Shown: positions 9,140 through 16,764 of the stretch, in pieces
How positions within the stretch are numbered: the first letter of the stretch is position 1
Layout: each line of letters opens with the position of its first letter
Source of the DNA: Streptomyces ficellus
GTDB lineage: Bacteria > Actinomycetota > Actinomycetes > Streptomycetales > Streptomycetaceae
Assembly (NCBI RefSeq): GCF_009739905.1
Contig: NZ_CP034279.1
Coordinates: 4,898,001-4,962,000 of the forward strand
Reading direction: 5' to 3'
DNA: 64,000 nt
The notes under the pieces: model-generated
Databases searched by the model: none
What the model saw: only the letters and a program-made list of their open reading frames with translations
Told to the model about the DNA's origin: nothing
Position numbers and translations under genes: made by a program

Positions 9140-9589
9140 ATGACGTACCTGTCGCTGGACGAGGTCGAGGCGCTGGCGCGGGAGGCGCACGCCGGGCAGA
9201 CCGACAAGGCGGGCCGCCCGTACGCCGAGCACCTCGAGGCGGTGGCCGAGGGGGTCCGGGCGCGGGGCGGCGGGGACGAGCAGGTCGCCGCGGCCTGGCT
9301 GCACGACGCGGTGGAGGACGACCGGCTGCCGGAGGCCTGGCTCATGGAGGCCGCGCTGCCGCGGGCCGTCAAGGACATGGTGCTGGCGCTCACCAAGCGG
9401 CCGGGCGAGGACCTGGAGGCGTACACCGCCCGGGTGCTGGCGGTGCCGGGCGCCCGTCTGGTCAAGGAGGCCGACCTGGCCCACAACGCGGATCCGGGCC
9501 GCCTCGCCGTGCTGGACGAGGCGACCCGGAACCGGCTCAGGGCCAAGTACGCGAGGACGCGGGCGCTGCTGGGGCTCAGCGGCGGCTGA
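9140..9589 (+). CDS. Small HD-domain phosphohydrolase
   Basis: A 149-residue protein that is essentially one HD domain of the RelA/SpoT hydrolase type. Metal-binding positions visible are His31 in PYAEH, His55-Asp56 in WLHDAVED, and a KEADLAHN block near 110-117 that matches the conserved K-ADR-HN motif. Such single-domain proteins hydrolyse (p)ppGpp in some bacteria, but a nucleotide substrate is only inferred from the family. It lies 9 bp after the phosphatase gene and is likely cotranscribed, which would link two signalling enzymes. The 3' end overlaps the convergent acyltransferase gene by 14 bp. Confidence 0.8.
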   Translation: MTYLSLDEVEALAREAHAGQTDKAGRPYAEHLEAVAEGVRARGGGDEQVAAAWLHDAVEDDRLPEAWLMEAALPRAVKDMVLALTKRPGEDLEAYTARVLAVPGARLVKEADLAHNADPGRLAVLDEATRNRLRAKYARTRALLGLSGG

Positions 9590-10718
9590 GTTCGGCCGCG
9601 TCGCGGCGGAACGCCCAGTCCATGTTCGGTTCCGTCACCCAGCGCAGGGCGCGCCGCACCGGCGGGGTGCACATCAGGGTGACCGTGGTGGCGGCGACCA
9701 GGGTGACGACGATCCGCCCGAGGGGCGTGTCGAGCTGGTAGGCGGGGACGAGCGCCCAGTAGTCCATGCCCTTCACCAGGAACCCGTGCAGCAGGTAGCC
9801 GCAGATGGTGCCCGCGCCGAGCACGGTGAACCAGGTCCGCCGGCGCGGCACCCAGGCGAGGAAGGCCGCGGTGAGCACCAGGGCGCAGCCGAACAGCGCG
9901 AACGTCATGACCGGACCCGCCCACCAGGGCGCGTCCAGCTCCTCGGCGCTGGTCGAGCGGTAGAACCAGCCCATCCGGATGTCCGGTGCGATCCAGTACG
10001 TGAAGGCCAGGGCGCCCAGGGCGACGGGCAGGGCGGCCAGCCGGACGGCGCGCCGCCGCAGGAGTTCGAAGTGCTCGGGCTTCAGGGACAGGCCCAGCAC
10101 GAAGAACGGCAGGAACTGGAGGATGCGCTGGAGGTCCAGGTCCTGGCCGATGCCCGGAGTGAGCGAGCCCAGCGCGGCGATGACCAGGGCGACGGGCAGC
10201 GGATGCCGGATCGAGCGCCACAGGGGGGTGGTCAGCCGCCAGACGAACAGCGCGATCAGGAACCAGGTGAGGTAGATCGGGTCGGTGAGGCTGATGGCCT
10301 GGTCGGGGGTGCCGCCGGCCCAGCGCCGGTAGAGCGAGTACGCCACCTCGAACACCAGGTACGGCACCACGATCCCGCTGACCAGCCGTTTCAGCTGGTG
10401 GGGCCGTCCGGTGAAGCTCCGCGAGAAGTACCCGGAGATCACGATGAACGCCGGCATGTGGAAGGTGTAGACGAACATGTAGAGCGCCCTGGCCGCCCTG
10501 CTGCCGTCCATGACGGGCTCCCACGCGTGCGCCATGGCGACGAGCACGATCGCCAGGTACTTGGCGTTGTCGAAGAAGGCGTCCCGGCCTGGTCTGTCCG
10601 CCCCGGCCGGGCGGGGGCTCGTGGTGGTCTCGGGCTCCCCGACCGGTGGGAGCAGGGTCTGCTGATTTCCATGCGGAGCCTGGAACATCTGAGGCACCCT
10701 AGCCACGCTTCCGCTCAT
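9576..10718 (-). CDS. Acyltransferase-3 family membrane protein
   Basis: A multi-pass membrane O-acyltransferase of the type that acetylates or acylates sugars, lipids or antibiotics. After about 50 residues of cytosolic leader come RDAFFDNAKYLAIVLVAMAHAWEP, the family's first helix (its active-site-like His is in AMAHAWE), and then about ten helices. The ATG at 10718 (MSGSVARVPQ) is preferred; an upstream ATG at 10787 and a downstream one at 10688 (MFQAPHG) are alternatives, since no strong ribosome binding site decides. It ends with a 14-bp overlap with the HD gene. Substrate unknown; no biosynthetic partner is next to it. Confidence 0.8.
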   Translation of the reverse strand: MSGSVARVPQMFQAPHGNQQTLLPPVGEPETTTSPRPAGADRPGRDAFFDNAKYLAIVLVAMAHAWEPVMDGSRAARALYMFVYTFHMPAFIVISGYFSRSFTGRPHQLKRLVSGIVVPYLVFEVAYSLYRRWAGGTPDQAISLTDPIYLTWFLIALFVWRLTTPLWRSIRHPLPVALVIAALGSLTPGIGQDLDLQRILQFLPFFVLGLSLKPEHFELLRRRAVRLAALPVALGALAFTYWIAPDIRMGWFYRSTSAEELDAPWWAGPVMTFALFGCALVLTAAFLAWVPRRRTWFTVLGAGTICGYLLHGFLVKGMDYWALVPAYQLDTPLGRIVVTLVAATTVTLMCTPPVRRALRWVTEPNMDWAFRRDAAELSRR

Positions 10719-11087
10719 TCGTAAAACCTGCCGGAAGCCTCGGCCATTTGTTTCTGACACCACCCGCAACCGCACTCTATGCCCCAATTAATCCCCCTTA
10801 ATTGGGGCATGTTGCCCCGTCATGGTCCACGGAGAATTACTTGTCGGGCACGCTGCGAATTTCCTGTGTCCGATATGTATGCGGCGTGAAACGATCACAT
10901 TGAATTCGAAGTCTGTTTTTCCGTCCGCGCCCGGGCCCGGCCACGGCCGCGCTCCGTGCCCGTGTGAACGATGTGTCAGCGGGCCTCAATCGTGGGGAGG
11001 TTGGTGGCACGATGGAGCGAACGGGGGGCGCCGGGCCGCGCACCCCGGGGCCGGCAAGGTGGACCGACCGAGGGTGTGTGATCAGTT
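10719..11087. other. Intergenic region with divergent regulatory potential
   Basis: No convincing gene lies in this gap. It is less G+C-rich than its surroundings near 10741-10920 and holds the perfect inverted repeat at 10780-10809. Nothing else recognisable was seen. Confidence 0.6.
10780..10809. promoter_or_regulatory. Perfect 12-bp A+T-rich inverted repeat (candidate operator)
   Basis: TGCCCCAATTAA (10780-10791) is repeated inverted at 10798-10809 with a TCCCCC spacer. It lies 62 bp upstream of the acyltransferase start. An A+T-rich core inside a G+C-rich palindrome is unusual here and suits a dimeric repressor, though a hairpin in RNA is also possible. Confidence 0.5.
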
Positions 11088-11282
11088 GTGGCCATTTCAC
11101 TGTCCGTGGTGCTGCTGTTGGCGATCATCCTGGTGGTGATGATCCGGGGCGGCTCCCTCAAGGCCGGTCCCGCGATAGTCGCCGTCCTCTTCGGCTTCTT
11201 CCTCGCCTCGTCCGGTATGGCGCCGTCCATACAGCGCTTCCTCGACTCGATCGCGTCGACGATCAACCAGATCAACTTCTGA
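11088..11282 (+). CDS. Small two-helix membrane protein, hypothetical
   Basis: A 64-residue protein starting at GTG 11088, with AGGGTG about 12 bp upstream. It consists of two hydrophobic segments, about residues 3-17 (ISLSVVLLLAIILVV) and 26-43, joined by a short basic turn (RGGSLKAG), and ends in a polar tail with IQRFLDSIASTINQ. No family was recognised. Codon use is normal for a real gene, and it sits 72 bp before the cupin gene in the same direction, so the two may be cotranscribed. Function unknown. Confidence 0.65.
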   Translation: MAISLSVVLLLAIILVVMIRGGSLKAGPAIVAVLFGFFLASSGMAPSIQRFLDSIASTINQINF

Positions 11283-11354
11283 ACCGGCGGCCGGGTCGCC
11301 GGTGCCCGGAGCCGGACCCAGACTGGGAGAAGGGGTGCCGACCGAGGAGGCACC

Positions 11355-11720
11355 ATGACGGCAACGACACGCGAGGACACCCCCGTCGCCATCGAGGGCG
11401 ACGGTGTGGAACTGCGGATGGCGGACCTAGGGGGCGACATGACCGCCGCGTTCGTCCGCTTCCCCCGCGGCACGGACATGGGCCCGGCCCTCAAGGGCCT
11501 GCCCGGCGACCTGTGCCAGTGCCCCCACTGGGGCTACCTGTTCAAAGGACGCCTCAGGATGCGCACCGGAGACGGTGACCGGATCTACGAGGCCGGCCAG
11601 GCCTTCTACTGGGAGCCCGGACACGCGCCCGAGGCCCTGGAGGACTGCGAGTACCTGGACTTCTCGCCCACCAAGGAGTTCGACGAGGTCATCGCGCACG
11701 TGAAGGCACAGATGGGGTGA
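11355..11720 (+). CDS. Cupin-fold protein, hypothetical
   Basis: A 121-residue protein with a predicted single cupin barrel. HWGYLFKGRLRMRTGDG (about 58-74) and AGQAFYWEPGHAPEAL (about 80-95) correspond to the two cupin motifs, although the first carries only one His and the usual second His/Glu metal ligands are incomplete. It is therefore probably a small-molecule binding protein rather than a dioxygenase. The start ATG 11355 follows CCGAGGAGGCACC, a good ribosome binding site. A hairpin (11761-11800) follows the stop. No ligand can be assigned. Confidence 0.7.
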   Translation: MTATTREDTPVAIEGDGVELRMADLGGDMTAAFVRFPRGTDMGPALKGLPGDLCQCPHWGYLFKGRLRMRTGDGDRIYEAGQAFYWEPGHAPEALEDCEYLDFSPTKEFDEVIAHVKAQMG

Positions 11721-11760
11721 GGCGTACGGAGGGGCCGAGGCGTCGCCGCCGAAAACGCCG

Positions 11761-11800
11761 CGCGGCCCGGCGGGGGACGGTGTCCTCCCACCGGGCCGCG
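11761..11800. terminator. Terminator hairpin between cupin gene and tRNA-Gly
   Basis: CGCGGCCCGG (11761-11770) pairs perfectly with CCGGGCCGCG (11791-11800), and the G-rich and C-rich inner arms extend the stem. It separates two converging units. Confidence 0.75.
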
Positions 11801-11806
11801 GCCGGA

Positions 11807-11880
11807 TGGAGCGGGCGACGGGAATCGAACCCGCGTAGCTAGTTTGGAAGACTAGGGCTCTACCATTGAGCTACGCCCGC
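11807..11880 (-). tRNA. tRNA-Gly (anticodon TCC)
   Basis: On the minus strand the acceptor GCGGGCG pairs with CGCCCGC, the D arm is GCTC-AATGGTA-GAGC, the anticodon stem CTAGT/ACTAG holds loop CTTCCAA, and the T arm contains GGTTCGATTCC. The discriminator is T and CCA is encoded (11807-11809). Confidence 0.95.
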
Positions 11881-12029
11881 AGGCAACGCACCGCGGGCCC
11901 AAGGCCGCGGCACGAACGCAACGTCATCGTAGCGGGTCGGGCCGGGTCGTCGCACACCCCTTGAAACGGGCCGCCCCATTAAGGTGCCGACGCAGCGGCG
12001 CGAGGCATGTACCCTACGTGTCGCACCGA

Positions 12030-12106
12030 CGGGGTGTGGCGCAGCTTGGTAGCGCGTCCGCTTTGGGAGCGGAAGGCCGTGGGTTCAAATCCCGCCACCC
12101 CGACCA
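12030..12106 (+). tRNA. tRNA-Pro (anticodon TGG)
   Basis: The acceptor CGGGGTG pairs with CACCCCG, the D stem is GCGC/GCGC, the anticodon stem TCCGC/GCGGA holds loop TTTGGGA, and the T loop TTCAAAT is present. Discriminator A and an encoded CCA close the 77-nt gene. No integrase or duplicated 3' end is nearby, so it is not a visibly occupied integration site. Confidence 0.96.
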
Positions 12107-12281
12107 CGCCAGACGCGCCTGATCGCATGCGCAACCAAGATCACGTTGTGGGCGCCAACCCGCTTGCGGTTACTATGCAAGCTGCGTGCCCGTGTGTCTC
12201 TCTGACCGGGCCGAATCCGCCGGAACCGCCCGCAAGCGGCATCGGCAGAATCCAAGAATCAGCCACCAAGGAGACCGAACC

Positions 12282-13670
12282 GTGAAGAGCGCCGTTGAGA
12301 CCCTGAACCCGACCCGGGTTCGGCTCACTGTTGAGGTGCCCTTCGAGGAGCTCAAGGACAGCCTCGACGCGGCGTACAAGAAGATCAACCAGCAGGTCAC
12401 GGTCAAGGGCTTCCGCAAGGGCAAGATCCCGGCTCGTGTCATCGACCAGCGGTTCGGCCGTGGTGCGGTGCTGGAGGAGGCCGTCAACGACGCCCTCCCG
12501 AAGTTCTACACCGAGGCCGTCAACGAGGCCGAGGTCAACCCGCTGGGCCAGCCCGAGGTCGACATCACCGAGCTGAAGGACGGCGAGCTGCTGGCCTTCA
12601 CCGCCGAGGTCGACATCCGCCCGACGATCGAGATCCCGGACTACTCCGGCATCGAGGTCACGGTCGACGCCGTCGAGGTCACCGACGAGGACGTCGAGAA
12701 GTCCGTGGAGCAGCTCCGCGACCGCTTCGCCTCCACCAACCCGGTCGAGCGCGCCGCCGCCGAGGGCGACGTCGTGACGATCGACCTCGAGGCCAAGGTC
12801 GACGGCGAGGTCCTCCCGGACGGCGTCGCGAGCGGCGTGCAGTACACCATCGGCTCCGGTGAGCTCCTCGACGGCATCGACGAGGCCGTGACCGGCCTGG
12901 AGGCCGGGGCTGAGGCCACCTTCACCTCCGAGCTGAAGGGCGGCTCCGCCGAGGGCAAGGAGGCCGAGGTCTCCGTCAAGGTCACCCAGGTCGCCGCCCG
13001 TGAGCTCCCCGAGCTCGACGACGACTTCGCCCAGATGGCGTCCGAGTTCGACACCCTCGAGGAGCTGAAGGCGGACAGCCGCAAGCGCCTCGAGAACATG
13101 AAGCAGTACGACCAGGCCACCCAGGCCCAGGAGCGCGTCCTGGACCAGCTGATCGAGCTGGCCGAGGTGCCGATCCCCGAGAAGCTCCTCGAGGACGAGG
13201 TCAACACCCGCAAGCACAACCTCGAGCACCACCAGCTCGGCCAGATGGGTCTGACCATCGAGAAGTACCTGGAGCTCCAGGGCAAGACGGTCGAGGAGTT
13301 CGACGCCGAGACCCGCGAGCAGGCCGTCAAGGGCATCAAGACCCAGTTCATCCTGGACGAGCTGGTCAACAAGGAGAAGCTCAACGTCAACCAGGAGGAA
13401 CTCACCGAGCACCTCATGCGGCGTGCCTCCTCCTCCGGCATGAGCCCCGACCAGTTCGCCAAGGCCGTCGTCGAGGGCGGCCAGGTCCCGATGCTCGTCG
13501 GTGAGGTCGCCCGCGGCAAGGCCCTCGCGGTCGTCGTCGAGGCCGCCAAGGTCGTCGACACCAACGGCGAGCCGGTCGAGCTCGACGACGACGAGGACGA
13601 GACCGCCGAGACGGTCGACGCCTCCTCCGAGGAGACCGAGGACAAGGCCGAGGACAAGCCCGAGGCCTGA
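12282..13670 (+). CDS. tig: Trigger factor
   Basis: Ribosome-associated chaperone and peptidyl-prolyl isomerase that meets nascent chains at the exit tunnel. The 462-residue protein starts at GTG 12282 with AAGGAG nine bases ahead, even though the frame is open for 32 more codons. The N-terminal ribosome-binding domain includes GFRKGKIPARVIDQRFG (the GFRxGK-P signature, about 44-60). An FKBP-like domain spans about 155-240 and the helical C-terminal arms follow. The last 30 residues are strongly acidic (DDDEDETAETVD...), a common actinobacterial tail. It lies directly upstream of clpP1 and clpX, the conserved order, but a terminator (13696-13734) separates the transcripts. Confidence 0.96.
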   Translation: MKSAVETLNPTRVRLTVEVPFEELKDSLDAAYKKINQQVTVKGFRKGKIPARVIDQRFGRGAVLEEAVNDALPKFYTEAVNEAEVNPLGQPEVDITELKDGELLAFTAEVDIRPTIEIPDYSGIEVTVDAVEVTDEDVEKSVEQLRDRFASTNPVERAAAEGDVVTIDLEAKVDGEVLPDGVASGVQYTIGSGELLDGIDEAVTGLEAGAEATFTSELKGGSAEGKEAEVSVKVTQVAARELPELDDDFAQMASEFDTLEELKADSRKRLENMKQYDQATQAQERVLDQLIELAEVPIPEKLLEDEVNTRKHNLEHHQLGQMGLTIEKYLELQGKTVEEFDAETREQAVKGIKTQFILDELVNKEKLNVNQEELTEHLMRRASSSGMSPDQFAKAVVEGGQVPMLVGEVARGKALAVVVEAAKVVDTNGEPVELDDDEDETAETVDASSEETEDKAEDKPEA

Positions 13671-13695
13671 GCCCCGGCCCCGGCATGAACGGTCC

Positions 13696-13734
13696 GACGG
13701 GCCCGATCCGCACCCGCGTGCGATCGGGCCCGTC
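13696..13734 (+). terminator. Terminator after tig
   Basis: GACGGGCCCGATC (13696-13708) pairs perfectly with GATCGGGCCCGTC (13722-13734) over a 13-nt loop, 26 bp after the tig stop codon. Confidence 0.85.
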
Positions 13735-13772
13735 GCCGTACGGGCCCCGGGAGCCCCGCGGGCCCAACTACC

Positions 13773-13795
13773 TTGCGCTCCGAGCGAACAGTTCG
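13773..13795 (+). promoter_or_regulatory. Putative ClgR operator before clpP1
   Basis: TTGCGC (13773-13778), five bases, then GCGAAC (13784-13789) resembles the actinobacterial ClgR site GTTCGC-N5-GCGAAC, with a perfect right half and 4 of 6 matches on the left. A second palindrome, CGAAC-A-GTTCG (13785-13795), overlaps the right half. ClgR activation of the clpP1P2 operon is established in Streptomyces. Confidence 0.6.
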
Positions 13796-13920
13796 GGAAC
13801 CGGGATGGTGTTGTCCGACCTGCGCGTTAGGGTCCATGAATACGAGGGCAGGCCAGTACTCGCCCCCAGTACGTACGACGCTGAGACGGCCGGAGCCGTC
13901 AGAGACGAGCAGGTGGATAC

Positions 13921-14538
13921 GTGACGAATCTGATGCCTTACGCCGCGGGTGAGCCGTCCATCGGTGGTGGCCTCGGCGACCATGTCTACAACCGGCTGCT
14001 CGGCGAGCGGATCATCTTCCTCGGCCAGCAGGTCGACGACGAGATCGCCAACAAGATCACGTCGCAGATGCTGCTCCTCGCCGCCGACCCGGACAAGGAC
14101 ATCTACCTCTACATCAACAGCCCGGGTGGCTCGGTGACGGCCGGCATGGCCATCTACGACACCATGCAGTACATCCCGAACGACGTCGTCACCATCGGTA
14201 TGGGCATGGCGGCCTCGATGGGCCAGTTCCTGCTCACCGGCGGCACCCCCGGCAAGCGCTTCGCGCTGCCGAACACCGACATCCTGATGCACCAGGGCTC
14301 CGCCGGCATCGGCGGCACCGCCTCGGACATCAAGATCCAGGCCGAGTACCTCCTCCGCACGAAGAAGCGCATGGCCGAGATCACCGCGCGCCACTCCGGC
14401 CAGACCGTGGAGGCGATCATCCGCGACGGTGACCGCGACCGCTGGTTCACCGCCGAGGAGGCCAAGGAGTACGGCCTGATCGACGACATCATGTCTGCCG
14501 CCGCGGGCGTTCCGGGCGGTGGCGGCACCGGCGCCTGA
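13921..14538 (+). CDS. clpP1: ATP-dependent Clp protease proteolytic subunit ClpP1
   Basis: Serine peptidase subunit that forms the barrel of the Clp protease with ClpP2, working with ClpX or ClpC. The 205-residue protein starts at GTG 13921 (MTNLMPYAAGEPSIGGG). The catalytic triad is visible as Ser99 in GMAASMGQ, His124 in ILMHQGSAG and Asp173 in DRDRWF. The GTG follows GAGCAGG at short spacing. It forms an operon with clpP2, whose start is 61 bp after the clpP1 stop, and is preceded by a ClgR-like box. The glycine-rich C-terminus (GVPGGGGTGA) is typical of the Streptomyces ClpP1. Confidence 0.96.
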   Translation: MTNLMPYAAGEPSIGGGLGDHVYNRLLGERIIFLGQQVDDEIANKITSQMLLLAADPDKDIYLYINSPGGSVTAGMAIYDTMQYIPNDVVTIGMGMAASMGQFLLTGGTPGKRFALPNTDILMHQGSAGIGGTASDIKIQAEYLLRTKKRMAEITARHSGQTVEAIIRDGDRDRWFTAEEAKEYGLIDDIMSAAAGVPGGGGTGA

Positions 14539-14599
14539 GCCGGCACCCGCCCCCTTCCTCCCAGCCCCGCCGAACGCCACCAGGATGGTGAACACCCAC

Positions 14600-15259
14600 A
14601 TGAGCAACTTCTCCGCGAGCGGCCTCTACACCGGCCCGCAGGTGGACAACCGGTACGTCGTCCCGCGCTTCGTCGAGCGCACCTCGCAGGGCGTGCGTGA
14701 GTACGACCCGTACGCGAAGCTCTTCGAGGAGCGCGTGATCTTCCTCGGCGTGCAGATCGACGACGCCTCCGCCAACGACGTCATGGCGCAGCTGCTGTGC
14801 CTGGAGTCGATGGACCCGGACCGCGACATCTCCATCTACATCAACAGCCCCGGTGGTTCCTTCACCGCGCTGACGGCCATCTACGACACGATGCAGTTCG
14901 TGAAGCCGGACATCCAGACGGTCTGCATGGGCCAGGCGGCGTCCGCCGCGGCCGTGCTGCTGGCCGCGGGCACCCCCGGCAAGCGGATGGCCCTGCCCAA
15001 CGCGCGCGTCCTGATCCACCAGCCGTCCGGCGGCACCGGCCGCGAGCAGCTCTCCGACCTGGAGATCGCGGCCAACGAGATCCTGCGCATGCGCACCCAG
15101 CTGGAGGAGATGCTGGCCAAGCACTCCACCCAGCCGATCGAGAAGATCCGCGACGACATCGAGCGCGACAAGATCCTCACGGCCGAGGACGCCCTGGCGT
15201 ACGGCCTGGTGGACCAGATCGTCTCCACCCGTAAGAGCACCGCCGCGGCGGCAGCCTGA
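14600..15259 (+). CDS. clpP2: ATP-dependent Clp protease proteolytic subunit ClpP2
   Basis: Second ClpP subunit of the hetero-oligomeric Clp protease. The protein has 219 residues from ATG 14600 (MSNFSASGLYTGPQVD...). In-frame starts at ATG 14585 and GTG 14588 would add four or five residues and cannot be excluded, since the only AGGA lies immediately before them. Catalytic residues are Ser115 in GQAASAAAV, His140 in VLIHQPSGG and Asp190 in IERDKIL. The N-terminus VPRFVERTSQGVREYDPYAKLFEERVIF is highly characteristic of actinobacterial ClpP2. A hairpin (15272-15301) between clpP2 and clpX suggests clpX is only partly cotranscribed. Confidence 0.95.
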   Translation: MSNFSASGLYTGPQVDNRYVVPRFVERTSQGVREYDPYAKLFEERVIFLGVQIDDASANDVMAQLLCLESMDPDRDISIYINSPGGSFTALTAIYDTMQFVKPDIQTVCMGQAASAAAVLLAAGTPGKRMALPNARVLIHQPSGGTGREQLSDLEIAANEILRMRTQLEEMLAKHSTQPIEKIRDDIERDKILTAEDALAYGLVDQIVSTRKSTAAAAA

Positions 15260-15271
15260 CGGCTCCGCCTT

Positions 15272-15301
15272 CCCTTGGCACGGTGTGAACCGTGCCAAGG
15301 G
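15272..15301 (+). terminator. Hairpin between clpP2 and clpX
   Basis: CCCTTGGCACGGT (15272-15284) pairs with ACCGTGCCAAGGG (15289-15301) over a GTGA loop, followed by a short G run. It is a possible terminator or attenuator ahead of clpX. Confidence 0.7.
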
Positions 15302-15395
15302 GGGCCCGAACACGGGGCCCGGCAAGGTACCGTCGGATATGAGGCACCAGGAGCCGGCTGAACCAAGCCGCTCCCAGGCGAAGGGGAAGCACCTC

Positions 15396-16679
15396 GTGGC
15401 ACGCATCGGTGATGGCGGCGACCTGCTCAAGTGCTCGTTCTGCGGAAAGAGCCAGAAGCAGGTGAAGAAGCTCATCGCAGGCCCCGGTGTGTACATCTGC
15501 GACGAGTGCATCGACCTCTGCAACGAGATCATCGAGGAGGAACTCGCCGAGACCTCCGAGGTGCGGTGGGAGGAACTCCCCAAGCCGCGTGAGATCTACG
15601 AGTTCCTGGAGGGGTACGTCGTCGGGCAGGAGCCCGCGAAGAAGGCCCTCTCCGTCGCGGTGTACAACCACTACAAGCGCGTCCAGGCCGGCGAGAACGG
15701 CGGCGCGCAGGGCCGGGACGACGCGATCGAGCTCGCCAAGTCCAACATCCTCCTGCTGGGCCCCACGGGCTCCGGCAAGACCCTCCTGGCCCAGACCCTG
15801 GCCCGCATGCTCAACGTCCCGTTCGCCATCGCCGACGCGACGGCGCTGACGGAGGCGGGCTATGTGGGCGAGGACGTCGAGAACATCCTGCTGAAGCTCA
15901 TCCAGGCCGCCGACTACGACGTCAAGAAGGCCGAGACGGGCATCATCTACATCGACGAGATCGACAAGGTCGCCCGTAAGAGCGAAAACCCGTCCATCAC
16001 CCGGGACGTGTCGGGCGAGGGCGTCCAGCAGGCGCTGCTGAAGATCCTGGAGGGCACCACCGCCTCCGTGCCGCCGCAGGGCGGACGCAAGCACCCGCAC
16101 CAGGAGTTCATCCAGATCGACACGACGAACGTGCTGTTCATCGTGGGCGGTGCCTTCGCCGGCCTGGAGAAGATCATCGAGTCGCGCGCCGGCGCGAAGG
16201 GCATCGGCTTCGGCGCGACGATCCGCTCGAAGCGCGAGATCGAGGCCAGCGACCAGTTCCAGGAGGTCATGCCGGAGGACCTGGTGAAGTTCGGGATGAT
16301 CCCCGAGTTCATCGGCCGTCTCCCCGTCATCACCTCGGTGCACAACCTGGACCGCGAGGCGCTGCTGAAGATCCTCGTCGAGCCGCGCAACGCGCTGGTG
16401 AAGCAGTACCAGCGCCTGTTCGAACTCGACGGCGTGGAGCTGGACTTCGACCGCCCGGCCCTGGAGGCCATCGCCGACCAGGCCATCCTCCGCGGCACCG
16501 GCGCGCGCGGCCTGCGCGCCATCATGGAGGAGGTCTTGATGTCGGTGATGTACGAGGTGCCGTCCCGCAAGGACGTGGCCCGCGTGGTCATCACGGAGGA
16601 CGTCGTCCACAACAACGTCAACCCGACGCTGGTCCCCCGGGTCGTCAAGGACCCGGGCCGCCACGAGAAGTCCGCGTAG
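15396..16679 (+). CDS. clpX: ATP-dependent Clp protease ATP-binding subunit ClpX
   Basis: AAA+ unfoldase that selects substrates and feeds them to ClpP. The 427-residue protein starts at GTG 15396 (VARIGDGGDLLKCSF) with AAGGGGAAG upstream; the frame is open further back but the extra residues are not ClpX-like. The zinc-binding domain uses Cys13, Cys16, Cys35 and Cys38. Walker A is GPTGSGKT (122-129) and Walker B is IIYIDEIDK (about 184-192). The IGF ClpP-docking loop appears as GIGFGA. Length and motifs match the family. It follows clpP2 after 136 bp and ends before a strong bidirectional terminator. Confidence 0.97.
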   Translation: MARIGDGGDLLKCSFCGKSQKQVKKLIAGPGVYICDECIDLCNEIIEEELAETSEVRWEELPKPREIYEFLEGYVVGQEPAKKALSVAVYNHYKRVQAGENGGAQGRDDAIELAKSNILLLGPTGSGKTLLAQTLARMLNVPFAIADATALTEAGYVGEDVENILLKLIQAADYDVKKAETGIIYIDEIDKVARKSENPSITRDVSGEGVQQALLKILEGTTASVPPQGGRKHPHQEFIQIDTTNVLFIVGGAFAGLEKIIESRAGAKGIGFGATIRSKREIEASDQFQEVMPEDLVKFGMIPEFIGRLPVITSVHNLDREALLKILVEPRNALVKQYQRLFELDGVELDFDRPALEAIADQAILRGTGARGLRAIMEEVLMSVMYEVPSRKDVARVVITEDVVHNNVNPTLVPRVVKDPGRHEKSA

Positions 16680-16694
16680 CGGCACGGACATCAC

Positions 16695-16739
16695 ACGAGG
16701 GCGCCCGCCCGGTTCCAGGAACCGGGCGGGCGCCCTCGT
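16695..16739. terminator. Bidirectional terminator after clpX
   Basis: A perfect 20-bp stem (16695-16714 with 16720-16739) and a 5-nt loop, located between converging clpX and the 16765 gene. Confidence 0.9.
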
Positions 16740-16764
16740 CGTACGCGTCAGTGCGGCGTCCGGG

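Noticed and set aside
11807..12106. Integrated element at the tRNA-Gly or tRNA-Pro gene
   Set aside because: Both tRNA genes are complete and flanked by conserved chromosomal genes; no integrase or duplicated tRNA 3' end was found.
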